Below are positions 33,458-41,649 of a stretch of DNA of 64,000 nt, piece after piece. The notes beneath the pieces were generated by a model. That model worked only from the letters and a program-made list of their open reading frames with translations, was not told the origin of the DNA and made no database searches. Position numbers and translations under genes: made by a program. Each line of letters begins with the position of its first letter. The first letter of the stretch is position 1. Origin of the DNA: Amnibacterium sp. CER49 (GTDB lineage Bacteria; Actinomycetota; Actinomycetes; Actinomycetales; Microbacteriaceae); NCBI RefSeq assembly GCF_029846255.1, contig NZ_JARVWQ010000001.1, forward strand, positions 1,054,001 to 1,118,000, written 5' to 3'.

Positions 33458-34483
33458 TCATCGCTCGCGGAGGTCCAGGCGGAGACGCAGCCGGTAGGTC
33501 CGCGACTCATCCGGCTGGAGCATGATGACGCGGCCGTTCCTCTCGGCGGCTGCACGGCCGTCGTCCTCGACCGTCGACGGCTCGACGGCGAGGACGTTGG
33601 ACCGCACACGCTGGAGCTTCCACACGACGAGGACGGGAAGCGTCTCCGCAGACCAGTCGAGCTCGAGATAGGGCTCCGCCCCAGGGGCACGCCGGAGCAG
33701 CGCACGGGTGGCCGGGGCCGAGCGGCCGCCGACGTACAGCACCTCCTCGCGCCCGTCCGCCCGGGGCTCGGCCACGCGGTTCCAGGTCTCGTCACGGGGA
33801 GGGGCGTCGGCTCGCCAGCCCAGGAGCTCGGCGCCGGGCACATCGAGCACGTCGTCGGGCCTGACGAGGGGGAAGCCGAGATTGGGATGGAAGCGGTACA
33901 TGTGCGGGGCCGGCCACCCGCTCACGTTGGTGACGACGTCCTCCACGACCAGCTCGGGGCGTCCCGCCGGGATCGTGATCGTGCGCGAGCGCTCGAGCGT
34001 CGGGCCGACGAGCGTCGTCTCCACCACCGTTCCACTGATCACCACGACAGGCTCGTCCCCGTCCCAGACGACCGAGGAGGTCACGCCCTCCGCCGGGAGG
34101 CTGGAGACACGGCCGTGCAGCCCCTGCCCATCGGGAGCCGCGTCGGGAGGCCCCACGTGCGCCATGCCGCACGTGGTGAGCAGACCCCCGCCGAACGTGC
34201 GGGCCCACCCGGTCCCCCCGTGCTCGGCGAACGCCGGGCTCGCCGGCCCCCGTGGTGCGAGCCACGACAGGGGTGTGCCACCCGCACTCGCGTAGCCGAT
34301 GTCGAGACCTCGATCGACGAGGACGTCGCAGCTGATCCCGCCGGCGACGCGGACCGCCAGCATCCGGCTGCCCCTCGCCGCGCCGTCCTCGAACGAGACC
34401 GGGGTCGCCGAGGCGATCTGACTGAGCGACCCCACGCGGTCGACGAGCTGCGCCCGGGTGTAGGTCGAGCCGTCAACGCGCAC
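33458..34483 (-). CDS. DUF4432 family aldose-epimerase-like protein
   Basis: A 341-residue galactose-mutarotase-fold protein of the DUF4432 / aldose 1-epimerase superfamily. It shows CDVLVDRGLDIGYASAGG near residue 55, TFGGGLLTTCGMAHVG near 95, GLHGRVSSLPAEGV, and MYRFHPNLGFPLV with the conserved His. These mutarotases interconvert anomers of free sugars; DUF4432 members are usually found beside sugar dehydrogenases and isomerases. The GTG start at 34483 has only a weak ribosome binding site but lies 30 bases after the upstream isomerase gene, so coupling is likely. Confidence 0.8.
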   Translation of the reverse strand: MRVDGSTYTRAQLVDRVGSLSQIASATPVSFEDGAARGSRMLAVRVAGGISCDVLVDRGLDIGYASAGGTPLSWLAPRGPASPAFAEHGGTGWARTFGGGLLTTCGMAHVGPPDAAPDGQGLHGRVSSLPAEGVTSSVVWDGDEPVVVISGTVVETTLVGPTLERSRTITIPAGRPELVVEDVVTNVSGWPAPHMYRFHPNLGFPLVRPDDVLDVPGAELLGWRADAPPRDETWNRVAEPRADGREEVLYVGGRSAPATRALLRRAPGAEPYLELDWSAETLPVLVVWKLQRVRSNVLAVEPSTVEDDGRAAAERNGRVIMLQPDESRTYRLRLRLDLRER

Positions 34484-34513
34484 GATGCACCGAGGGTCGG
34501 ACGTCGAGCACGG

Positions 34514-35518
34514 TCAGCGGGCGCTGAACGCGGCGTCGAAGGCCGCGGCCGGCGATGCGATCGAGTTCAGCCGCCTGACGAGAGCGAGCGCCTCGGGAGC
34601 GCCGTGGAGGCGGTCCATGCCCGCGTCCTCCCACTCGACGCTGGTGGGGCCCTCGTAGCCGATCGCGTTCAGCGTGCGGAAGACGGGTTCCCACGGCACG
34701 TCGCCGTGGCCGGCCGTCACGAAGTCCCAGCCGCGGCGCGGATCGGCCCACGCCAGGTGGGAGCTCAGCCGTCCGTTGCGACCGTTGAGCTGCTTGATCG
34801 ACTCCTTCACATGGACGTGGAAGATCTTCTCCGCGAAGTCCTGCACGAACATGACGGGGTCGAGGTCCTGCCAGATGAAGTGGGAGGGGTCGAAGTTGAA
34901 GCCGAAGACGTCACGGTCGCCGATCGCCTCCAGGGTCCGCCTGGCGGTCCAGTAGTCGTAGGCGATCTCGGACGGGTGCACCTCGAGCGCGAAGCGCACC
35001 CCCTCCTCCTCGAACACGTCGAGGATCGGGTTCCACCGGTCGGCGAAGTCCTCGTACCCGCGCCGGATCATCGCGTCGGGCACGGGCGGGAACATCGCCA
35101 CGCACTTCCAGATCGACGAACCGCTGAACCCGGTGACGGTGCGGACCCCGAGCCGGGCAGCGGCGCGAGCGGTGTCCTTCATGACCTCCGCGGCCCGCTG
35201 CCGCACACCTTCGGCGTCGCCGTCGCCCCACACCTGCTCACTGAGGATGCCCTGGTGGCGTTCGTCGATCGGATCGTCGCACACCGCCTGCCCCGCGAGA
35301 TGGTTGGCGATCGCGAAGACCTGCAGACCGTGCCGCTCGAGGATCTCGAGGCGCCCTGCCACGTAGTCGTCGTCGGTCGCCGCTCGATGGACATCGAGGT
35401 GGTCGCCCCAGCAGGCGATCTCCAACCCGTCGTAGCCCCACTCGCCGGCGAGCCGTGCGACCTCCTCGAAGGGCAGGTCGGCCCACTGGCCCGTGAAGAG
35501 CGTGATCGGTCGTGTCAT
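34514..35518 (-). CDS. Sugar phosphate isomerase/epimerase
   Basis: A 334-residue xylose-isomerase-like barrel. It opens [20 protein letters not shown], then [49 protein letters not shown] (metal Glu), [12 protein letters not shown] (Asp, His), [10 protein letters not shown] and [13 protein letters not shown] (last Glu). The set of acidic and His ligands is complete. It is longer than the common 270-290 residues, like the 3-dehydro-glucoside-related and IolE-like enzymes. ATG 35518 has AAGGGG about 10 bases upstream; in-frame sequence above it is non-homologous. It pairs with the DUF4432 gene downstream and diverges from the alcohol dehydrogenase gene. Confidence 0.85.
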   Translation of the reverse strand: MTRPITLFTGQWADLPFEEVARLAGEWGYDGLEIACWGDHLDVHRAATDDDYVAGRLEILERHGLQVFAIANHLAGQAVCDDPIDERHQGILSEQVWGDGDAEGVRQRAAEVMKDTARAAARLGVRTVTGFSGSSIWKCVAMFPPVPDAMIRRGYEDFADRWNPILDVFEEEGVRFALEVHPSEIAYDYWTARRTLEAIGDRDVFGFNFDPSHFIWQDLDPVMFVQDFAEKIFHVHVKESIKQLNGRNGRLSSHLAWADPRRGWDFVTAGHGDVPWEPVFRTLNAIGYEGPTSVEWEDAGMDRLHGAPEALALVRRLNSIASPAAAFDAAFSAR

Positions 35519-35890
35519 CGCGAGGAACCCCTTCGTTGCGGCGGCCGTCGACCAGGCGACCCGGGGCACCGGAACGGCGCCGCGGTGCGCCGATCGCCGC
35601 CCCTGGCACGCACGGGATACGCACGCCAGGACACGATCGGCTCGGCCGACGGGGCAAGTTATCACGGCGGCGCCTTTGTGCTACCGTTCCGAGCGGGAAG
35701 ACTTGTTACGTATCAATGTCGCTCGTGAACAGGACGGATGGAGCCTCCATCCGCGGCCCGGTGCCCTTCCCCTGACGGTGAGCGACGCCGTCGGCGTGCA
35801 TGGTCTCGCCGGTGGTGGCAGGGACCCGTTCTGACGGCCGCGACCCGGCCCACCACAGCGGCGACACTCGTTCGAAGGGGAACCACGCAG
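35519..35890. other. Divergent regulatory region
   Basis: No gene is supported. It holds TACCGT at 35682-35687 as a plus-strand -10 and the TACGTA-type operator at 35703-35716. A GATAACT element on the minus strand near 35660 may serve the isomerase gene. Confidence 0.45.
35682..35716 (+). promoter_or_regulatory. TACGTA-type operator (alcohol dehydrogenase gene)
   Basis: TTGTTACGTATCAA at 35703-35716 is one mismatch from the perfect palindrome TTGATACGTATCAA. It lies 16 bases past the -10-like TACCGT, matching the layout at 17598 and 21318. Confidence 0.55.
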
Positions 35891-36919
35891 ATGAAGGCTG
35901 CAGCGATCACCGGACCCGGCGAGGCACGTGTCCTCGAGCAGAGCCGGCCGAGCGCGCACGGGGACCTCGTGGTGGTGCAGATCTTGATCGCACCGATGTG
36001 CACCGAGTTCAAGCACCGCCGCAGCGGTCCGCCGGAGACGACGCTCGGGCACGAGGCGGCCGGCATCGTCGTGGACGCGGGGACCTCGAGCCTCGTCCGC
36101 AACGGCGACCGGGTGGCGGTCATGCCGCACTACGGATGCGGCAGGTGCTGGCTGTGCACGGCCGGCGACTACATGTACTGCGAGAACCCGCGCGACGTCC
36201 TGGCGGAGACCGGGCAGGACTACGGCACGGCGACGTACGCGCAGTACGTGCTGAAGCCGGACTGGCTGCTGGCACCGATCCCCGATGACATCTCGCTCCA
36301 GCACGGCGCCCTCGCCTGCTGCGGTCTGGGCCCGAGCTTCACCGCGATGGAGCGCATGCAGGTCGACGCGCTCGACACCGTGCTCGTCTCGGGCTGCGGC
36401 CCGGTCGGGCTCGGGGCCATCGTTCACGGCGCCGTGCGGGGGGCGCGGGTCCTCGCCATCGAGACCCACCCCTTCCGCGCCGAGCTGGCCCGCAAGCTCG
36501 GCGCCGAGCAGGTGTTCGACCCCCGCGACGCCGACGTCGTGGAGCAGATCCGCGCGGCCACGAGGGACGGGCGCGGGGTCGACGCCGCGGTCGAGACCAG
36601 TGGCGCCCCGGGCGCCTCGAGGACGCTCGCCCTGAGCACGCGGCGACGCGGGCAGATCAGCTTCGTCGCGTGGGGCGCCGATGTGGACCTGCCGCCGCTC
36701 GTTCCGACGGGTCTCGACATCCACGGCTGCTGGCACTGGAACCACCTCACGAGCGCACCCGCCATGTGGGAGACCATCCGCAAGGCCGGCCCCCTGCTCG
36801 ACACGATGGTCACGGACGTGATGGACCTCGACGAGGTCTCCGCCGCGATGGACCTGCAGGACACCGGCAACTGCGGGAAGATCTTCCTCCTCCCGCACGG
36901 AGACAGCGAGCACCTCTGA
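35891..36919 (+). CDS. Zinc-type MDR alcohol/sugar dehydrogenase
   Basis: A 342-residue medium-chain dehydrogenase. The catalytic-domain motif TLGHEAAGIVVDAG and the structural-zinc-like cysteines GCGRCWLCTAGDYMYCENP (four Cys near residues 84-98) are followed by VLVSGCGPVGLGAIVHGAV, the NAD-binding glycine motif. The first catalytic zinc ligand region reads APMCTEFKH. It should oxidise a sugar alcohol or sugar using NAD, or act as a threonine/sorbitol dehydrogenase relative. ATG 35891 follows AAGGGGA. It is monocistronic, with a strong terminator after it and a TACGTA operator before it. Confidence 0.88.
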   Translation: MKAAAITGPGEARVLEQSRPSAHGDLVVVQILIAPMCTEFKHRRSGPPETTLGHEAAGIVVDAGTSSLVRNGDRVAVMPHYGCGRCWLCTAGDYMYCENPRDVLAETGQDYGTATYAQYVLKPDWLLAPIPDDISLQHGALACCGLGPSFTAMERMQVDALDTVLVSGCGPVGLGAIVHGAVRGARVLAIETHPFRAELARKLGAEQVFDPRDADVVEQIRAATRDGRGVDAAVETSGAPGASRTLALSTRRRGQISFVAWGADVDLPPLVPTGLDIHGCWHWNHLTSAPAMWETIRKAGPLLDTMVTDVMDLDEVSAAMDLQDTGNCGKIFLLPHGDSEHL

Positions 36920-36930
36920 TCCGACGCCCG

Positions 36931-36968
36931 CGACGGCCGAGCTCCTTCGACGAGGAGCTCGGCCGTCG
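36931..36968 (+). terminator. Terminator of the MDR dehydrogenase gene
   Basis: CGACGGCCGAGCTCCTT pairs with its near-complement ending CTCGGCCGTCG around a short loop, 12 bases past the stop. Confidence 0.8.
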
Positions 36969-37080
36969 CGTTTCGCGCCCCCGACGCGCTCACGGGACGC
37001 GCATCGACGTCCCCTCCTGCGGCCGGACGCGGCGTCGACCCGTGCCGGCTGCGTCGACGGCGCGGCCACCGCACGACGAC

Positions 37081-37109
37081 GTGGCCGCCCGGTGAACCCG
37101 GGCGGCCAC
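37081..37109 (-). terminator. Terminator of the transporter/oxidase operon
   Basis: GTGGCCGCCCG / CGGGCGGCCAC with a 7-base loop, downstream of the minus-strand oxidase gene that ends at 37166. Confidence 0.6.
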
Positions 37110-37165
37110 GAACGGTCAGCGGTGCGATCGTGGGCCGGGCTGCACCGGGCAGCGGGACGGCGCGA

Positions 37166-38437
37166 TCACGCGCCGCCGCCCACCTCCTGCTCAGCGGCGG
37201 CACCGTGGCCGCCGCTCTCGCCGCGCAGCCGGAGGGCCTCGCCCTCGTCGAACCGCCCCGGCCTGAGGATCGCGAAGTCGAGCTCACGCTCGCTTGGAAG
37301 CACGTCGGAGATGTCGATCGAGCTCGATCCATCGACGACGAGCGCCGCGATGCAGCGGGCGACTCCCGCGTGGATCGTCATGCCGTGCCCGTTCATCCCG
37401 ACGGCGTGCACCAGGTTCGTCACGCGGGCGTCCCGGCCGAGGATGGGGAAGCCGTCGTCGGAGGTGTCGTACACGCAGGTCCACCCGTCGAGGACGCGAC
37501 TGCGCGGCAGCCGGTAGTAGCGCTCCAACTGCGGCGCGAGCGACGGCGCGAAGCCCGCGTCGGGCAGCTTGTCGAAGAAGTCGGGGTCGGCGGTGGGCTT
37601 CTCCGGGCGGGTCTTGTCGCGGTGCTGCCCGAAGAGCACGGCACCGCCGATCTCGCCCCGGCACCAGACGCCGTCGCCCTCCCACTGCATCTCCGGGGCG
37701 CCGTGGAGCGGCACCTCGCCGACTGCGTCGTCGTAGCCGGTCGCCAGCACGACGTTCATGCGCTGGGGTGTGATGTGCACGCTGGTGCCGGCCAAGGCGG
37801 AGACCTTGTTGGCCCATGCGCCCGACGCGTTGATGACCGTCCCGGCGCGCCAGAGACCGCGCCTCGTCGCCACCTCGGTGACCCGGCCACCGTCGGTGCG
37901 CAGCTCGAGCACCGGGTTGCCGTAGTCGACCGAGACGGTGGGCAGCTCCGCGAGGAGGCGACGGTAGAGGTCGATCAGCTCGTACGGGTTGATGAAGCCG
38001 ACGTTCGGCTCGAACACCCCGCCGAGGACGCCGTCCGGAGCGACCCAGGGGAACCGCTCGAGCAGCTCGTCGCGGCCGAGCAGCTCGCTCACGTACATGC
38101 CGGACGGCGCCGCTGCCAGCTCCGGCGGGACGTCGCTCGTCGGGGGGAAGACGTCGGGCTCCCGGATGATCGAGAGGCTCCCCCAGGTGCTGAACCGGAA
38201 CCCGTGGTCGGCGGCGAACCGCCGCATCCTCGCGTGCCCGACCAGGCTGAGCCGCTGGTAGATCGGGCCCTGGTCGTGCCGGCAGATGACGCCCGCGGAG
38301 CGCCCGGACGTCCCGTTGCCGGGACCCTCCTTGTCGAACAGCGCGATCGACAGGTCGGTCCGCGTCGCGAGCTCGTAGGCGATGCTCAGCCCCACCACAC
38401 CGCCTCCGATGATGGCGATGTCGACGTCGTTGCTCAT
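37166..38437 (-). CDS. FAD-dependent oxidoreductase (DAO / glycine oxidase type)
   Basis: A 423-residue flavoprotein: DIAIIGGGVVGLSIAYELAT (residues 6-25) binds FAD, GTSGRSAGVICRHDQ follows, and the C-terminal DGFPILGRDARVTNLVHAVG and GMTIHAGVARCIAALV complete a DAO fold. Such enzymes oxidise amino acids, sarcosine or, in sugar clusters, hydroxyacids and glycerol derivatives. It closes the operon ceramidase-like - binding protein - permease - permease - oxidase, so its substrate may derive from the imported compound. ATG 38437 has GGAG about 8 bases upstream. Confidence 0.88.
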   Translation of the reverse strand: MSNDVDIAIIGGGVVGLSIAYELATRTDLSIALFDKEGPGNGTSGRSAGVICRHDQGPIYQRLSLVGHARMRRFAADHGFRFSTWGSLSIIREPDVFPPTSDVPPELAAAPSGMYVSELLGRDELLERFPWVAPDGVLGGVFEPNVGFINPYELIDLYRRLLAELPTVSVDYGNPVLELRTDGGRVTEVATRRGLWRAGTVINASGAWANKVSALAGTSVHITPQRMNVVLATGYDDAVGEVPLHGAPEMQWEGDGVWCRGEIGGAVLFGQHRDKTRPEKPTADPDFFDKLPDAGFAPSLAPQLERYYRLPRSRVLDGWTCVYDTSDDGFPILGRDARVTNLVHAVGMNGHGMTIHAGVARCIAALVVDGSSSIDISDVLPSERELDFAILRPGRFDEGEALRLRGESGGHGAAAEQEVGGGA

Positions 38438-38472
38438 GGTCGGGTCTCCGGGGATCGAGGGATGGAGGTCGT

Positions 38473-39312
38473 TCACTTGTTGATGCCGGCGGTGATGCCG
38501 GAGACGAGGTAGCGCTGGAACACGACGAAGGCGATCACCGGCGGGATCGCGCTCAGCAGCGAGCCCGTCAGCACCAGATCCAGGTTCGAGCTGCGGACGC
38601 TCTCCAGCGATGCGACGGCGACGCTGATCGTGCGCGTCTCCGGGTCCGGCAGGAACAGGAGCGCGATCAGGAGGTCGTTCCAGGCCCCCAGGAAGGCGAG
38701 CACACCGGTCGTGGCCAGTGCGGGCGCGGAGAGCGGGACCATCACGGAGGCGAAGATCCTGAAGTAGCCCGCACCGTCCGCCACCCCTGCCTCGACCAGC
38801 TCGTCGGGCAGCGAACGGAAGAAGTTCGTCATCAGGATCGTCGAGAACGGCGTCGCGCCGGCCGCGTACATCAGGGTCGGTCCCCAATAGGTCCCGACTC
38901 CTCCGAAGTTCGACAGGTTGAGGTAGTTCGGCAGGATGGTCGTCGCGACCGGCACGCTGATCGCCGCCACCACGAGCCCGAGGGCGAGCCTGCTTCCGGG
39001 ATAGGGCAGCTTCGCGAACCCGAAGCCGGCTGCGCAGCTCACGACGAGGACGATCAGCGCGGAGCCCAACGACACGATCGCCGAGTTGAGCATGTACTGG
39101 CCGATCGGCACGCGGGTGAACAGCTGCACCCAGAGCGAGGAACCGTCGTCCGGTGAGGGCTGGAGCGAGACGATGACGAGGAAGGCGAACGGCACCAGCG
39201 AGAGGGCCGCCGCCGCGCCGACGGCCACCGTCGCGGCCACGACAGCGGCCCTTCTGCCGGGATCCCCCCGCCTGGAGGACCGCCGCCCGTTCAGCACCGA
39301 CGCTGCGCTCAT
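38473..39312 (-). CDS. Carbohydrate ABC transporter permease (MalG-like)
   Basis: A 279-residue permease with six predicted helices (first AALSLVPFAFLVIVSLQP). It has the EAA loop LVEAGVADGAGYFRIFASVM and the C-terminus FVVFQRYLVSGITAGINK typical of CUT1 permeases. It overlaps the MalF-like gene by 4 bases (ATGA). No ATPase is encoded in this operon; the MsmX-type ATPase at 23353 or one elsewhere could energise it, as shared ATPases are common in this class. Confidence 0.93.
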   Translation of the reverse strand: MSAASVLNGRRSSRRGDPGRRAAVVAATVAVGAAAALSLVPFAFLVIVSLQPSPDDGSSLWVQLFTRVPIGQYMLNSAIVSLGSALIVLVVSCAAGFGFAKLPYPGSRLALGLVVAAISVPVATTILPNYLNLSNFGGVGTYWGPTLMYAAGATPFSTILMTNFFRSLPDELVEAGVADGAGYFRIFASVMVPLSAPALATTGVLAFLGAWNDLLIALLFLPDPETRTISVAVASLESVRSSNLDLVLTGSLLSAIPPVIAFVVFQRYLVSGITAGINK

Positions 39313-40256
39313 GCCTCATCCCCCGATCGACCGAAGAGCCGCACCAGACCGATCACGCCGAGCGTGAGCAGGAGCAGCAGCAGCCCCAGTGCGGCCCCCA
39401 GCCCGAAGTCACCGCTCGAGAACGCCGTCTGCCACACCGCGAACTCGAGCGTGGTCGTGGACGCCCCGGGGCCACCACCGGTCATGACGAAGATCAGCGC
39501 GAACAGCCCGGTGAAGGACACGACCACCGTGATCACGAACACGAACTCGACGAATCGTCGCATCGCCGGGAGGATCACGCTCATCAGGATGCGCACCGCG
39601 GAGGCGCCGTCGACGCGCGCGGCCTCGACCATCGACCGGTCGACGGTGGCGAGCCCCGCGAGGAAGATCACCGTGTTGACCCCGAACACCGCCGCGTTGA
39701 AGGTGATGAGCACCGCGACGAGCGCCGGCGTCGGCAGGGCCAGCCAGTTCAGAGCGAGCTGCCCGAGGCCGATGAGCTGCAGCAGGCGGTTCACGACGCC
39801 GTCGGTGGCGAAGAAACTGCGGGCGACGAGTCCGATGACGACCCACGACAACGCCGTCGGCGCGAAGATCAGGATCCGGAGCAGCCGGGCACCGGGGATC
39901 CCGCTGCTGAGGAGGTAGGCCGTCGCGAACGGCAGCACCATCCCGACCGGGATCGACAGCAGGATGAACAGGCTGTTCAGCAGGGTGCGCTGCAGGTCCG
40001 GGTTCAGCGCGGTGCTGACGTAGTTGTTGAGCCCGACCCAGTTCGCGACCGCGCCGTCCCAGTCGGTGAAGCTGTAGTAGACGGCCTGAAGCAGCGGGAT
40101 CACTGCGAACAGCACCACGAGGACCAGCGCGGGGAGCGTGAAGAGCACCCCGCTCCGACGCGCCGACCGGCCGTACATCCCCTTGCGCCGGCGGCGGCCG
40201 GGCGCCACCCGGGCGTCGGCGCGGACCACCTGCTCTGCTCCAGCGGTGTCGATCAC
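39309..40256 (-). CDS. Carbohydrate ABC transporter permease (MalF-like)
   Basis: A 315-residue permease with a basic N-terminus. About six helices are seen, beginning SGVLFTLPALVLVVLFAVIP, with the EAA loop MVEAARVDGASAVRILMSVI. It forms the channel with the next gene product. The GTG start at 40256 precedes IDTAGAEQVVRAD; ATG 40178 (MYGRSARRSG) is an alternative with the same membrane region. It lies 85 bases downstream of the binding-protein gene, separated by a hairpin. Confidence 0.92.
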   Translation of the reverse strand: MIDTAGAEQVVRADARVAPGRRRRKGMYGRSARRSGVLFTLPALVLVVLFAVIPLLQAVYYSFTDWDGAVANWVGLNNYVSTALNPDLQRTLLNSLFILLSIPVGMVLPFATAYLLSSGIPGARLLRILIFAPTALSWVVIGLVARSFFATDGVVNRLLQLIGLGQLALNWLALPTPALVAVLITFNAAVFGVNTVIFLAGLATVDRSMVEAARVDGASAVRILMSVILPAMRRFVEFVFVITVVVSFTGLFALIFVMTGGGPGASTTTLEFAVWQTAFSSGDFGLGAALGLLLLLLTLGVIGLVRLFGRSGDEA

Positions 40257-40279
40257 CGCGGCCCTCCTCCGTCGAGCCG

Positions 40280-40321
40280 GGCCGCTCCGCCCGCCCCTTC
40301 TGCAGGGCGGGCGGAGTGGCC
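40280..40321 (-). terminator. Hairpin between binding-protein and permease genes
   Basis: GGCCGCTCCGCCCGCCC pairs with GGGCGGGCGGAGTGGCC (one G-T pair), loop about 8 bases. As in the first transporter operon, a hairpin follows the binding-protein gene and may set a lower permease level. Confidence 0.65.
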
Positions 40322-40341
40322 AGGGGTGCGATCGCTTCGTC

Positions 40342-41649
40342 TCACTTGCGGGCGAGGTTCACGTTCACGTTCTTCTGGGAGCTCGGGAGCGCCGCGAACG
40401 CGGCGTCGACCGCGCCGAGCGCCTGGGAGACGGGAACCTGGCCGACGAGCGCCTGCGGGAGCTTGCTCGTCAACGCGTTCGTCACTCCGGGCTGTGTGTA
40501 GTTGTCGAACATCGGGTAGAGCTGCGTCGCCGGGTCGGCGCTCATCGCGCTCAGCTGGTTCATCAGCGGGTTCGTGGTCTTGAAGCCCGGGCGGGTGGGC
40601 GGGAGCCCGAACTTGGCGATGATCTTCTGCCCGGCGTCGCTCAGGATGTAGGCGGCGAACTTGCCCGCCTCGGCCTCGTGCTTGGAGTAGTTCATCACCG
40701 CGTAGGCGGAGCCGGCGGTCTCGACCAGGGTGTGCTGCGGCGTGGGCGAGTAGGGCGGCACCAGCAGCCCGACGTTCGAGCCCATCTTGGTGGTGAGGTT
40801 GCCGACCTCCCACGACCCGCTGGCGAGGAACATCGCGGCCTTGCCCGCCTCGAACTTGCTCTCCGGATCCGGGAAGTTGAACGCGTCCTTGTTCAGGCAG
40901 CCCGCCTTGTACAGGTCGGCCCACTTCTGCAGCTGCGACTGCAGCCGCGGGTCGGAGTACTTGACCGTGCCCTTGTACAGACCGCTCCAGTCCGCCGGCG
41001 ACAGCGTCGACGCGATGTACGAGAACTCCGGCAGCGGCCCCATCGTCGACGCGCCGTACTCGGCACCGTTGACGATGGGAAGGACACCCTTGCTCTTCAG
41101 CGTCTTGCAGTCGGCCGAGAGCTCGTCCCACGTCTGCGGCGGCGCGGAGATGCCGTTGTCCGCGAGCAGCTTCTTGTTGTAGAAGCCGACGTACCACTGG
41201 TCCCCGGTGGGCACGGCGTAGACCGCCTTCGCCACGTCGTTGTTGACGGCGTAGTACTTCGTGGAGGTGGACTGCTTGATGTCCGACTTCGGCACGAAGT
41301 CGTTCAGGTTCGCCATGTACCGCAGGAACGGCGTCATGTAGCCGCCGGGCCACATGTTCGCGATGTCGGGGCCGCGGTGCGTGACCGACGCGCTCTTCAG
41401 CGCCTGGAAGTAGGAGCTGATCGGCTGCGAGACCAGCTTGATCTTGATCTTGGGATTCGCCTTCTCGAATCCGGCGATCAGCGGCGCCTCGACGCAGTTG
41501 CTCTTGGGGCAGTCGCCGTTCAGCCACATGGTGAGCGTCACCGGGCCCGAGGACCCGGCGCCCCCTGCGCACCCTGAGAGCGAGAGCGAGCCCGCCGCCA
41601 GAACGGCTGCCGCTGCGAGGAGACGCGGAAGCGTCCTTCGGTGGTTCAT
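40342..41649 (-). CDS. ABC sugar transporter solute-binding lipoprotein 3
   Basis: A 435-residue family 1 solute-binding lipoprotein. The signal MNHRRTLPRLLAAAAVLAA is followed by lipobox LSGCAGG. The mature part contains LTMWLNGDCPKSNCVEAPLI, GPDIANMWPGGYM, VYAVPTGDQWYVGFYNKKLL and AAMFLASGSWEVGNL, the usual ligand-cleft region. It is not close to the paired proteins 1 and 2. It has an unusual cysteine pair (GDCPKSNC) near the N-terminus of the mature protein. The start at 41649 overlaps the stop of the ceramidase-like gene by 4 bases, an uncommon arrangement implying coupled translation. Confidence 0.93.
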   Translation of the reverse strand: MNHRRTLPRLLAAAAVLAAGSLSLSGCAGGAGSSGPVTLTMWLNGDCPKSNCVEAPLIAGFEKANPKIKIKLVSQPISSYFQALKSASVTHRGPDIANMWPGGYMTPFLRYMANLNDFVPKSDIKQSTSTKYYAVNNDVAKAVYAVPTGDQWYVGFYNKKLLADNGISAPPQTWDELSADCKTLKSKGVLPIVNGAEYGASTMGPLPEFSYIASTLSPADWSGLYKGTVKYSDPRLQSQLQKWADLYKAGCLNKDAFNFPDPESKFEAGKAAMFLASGSWEVGNLTTKMGSNVGLLVPPYSPTPQHTLVETAGSAYAVMNYSKHEAEAGKFAAYILSDAGQKIIAKFGLPPTRPGFKTTNPLMNQLSAMSADPATQLYPMFDNYTQPGVTNALTSKLPQALVGQVPVSQALGAVDAAFAALPSSQKNVNVNLARK

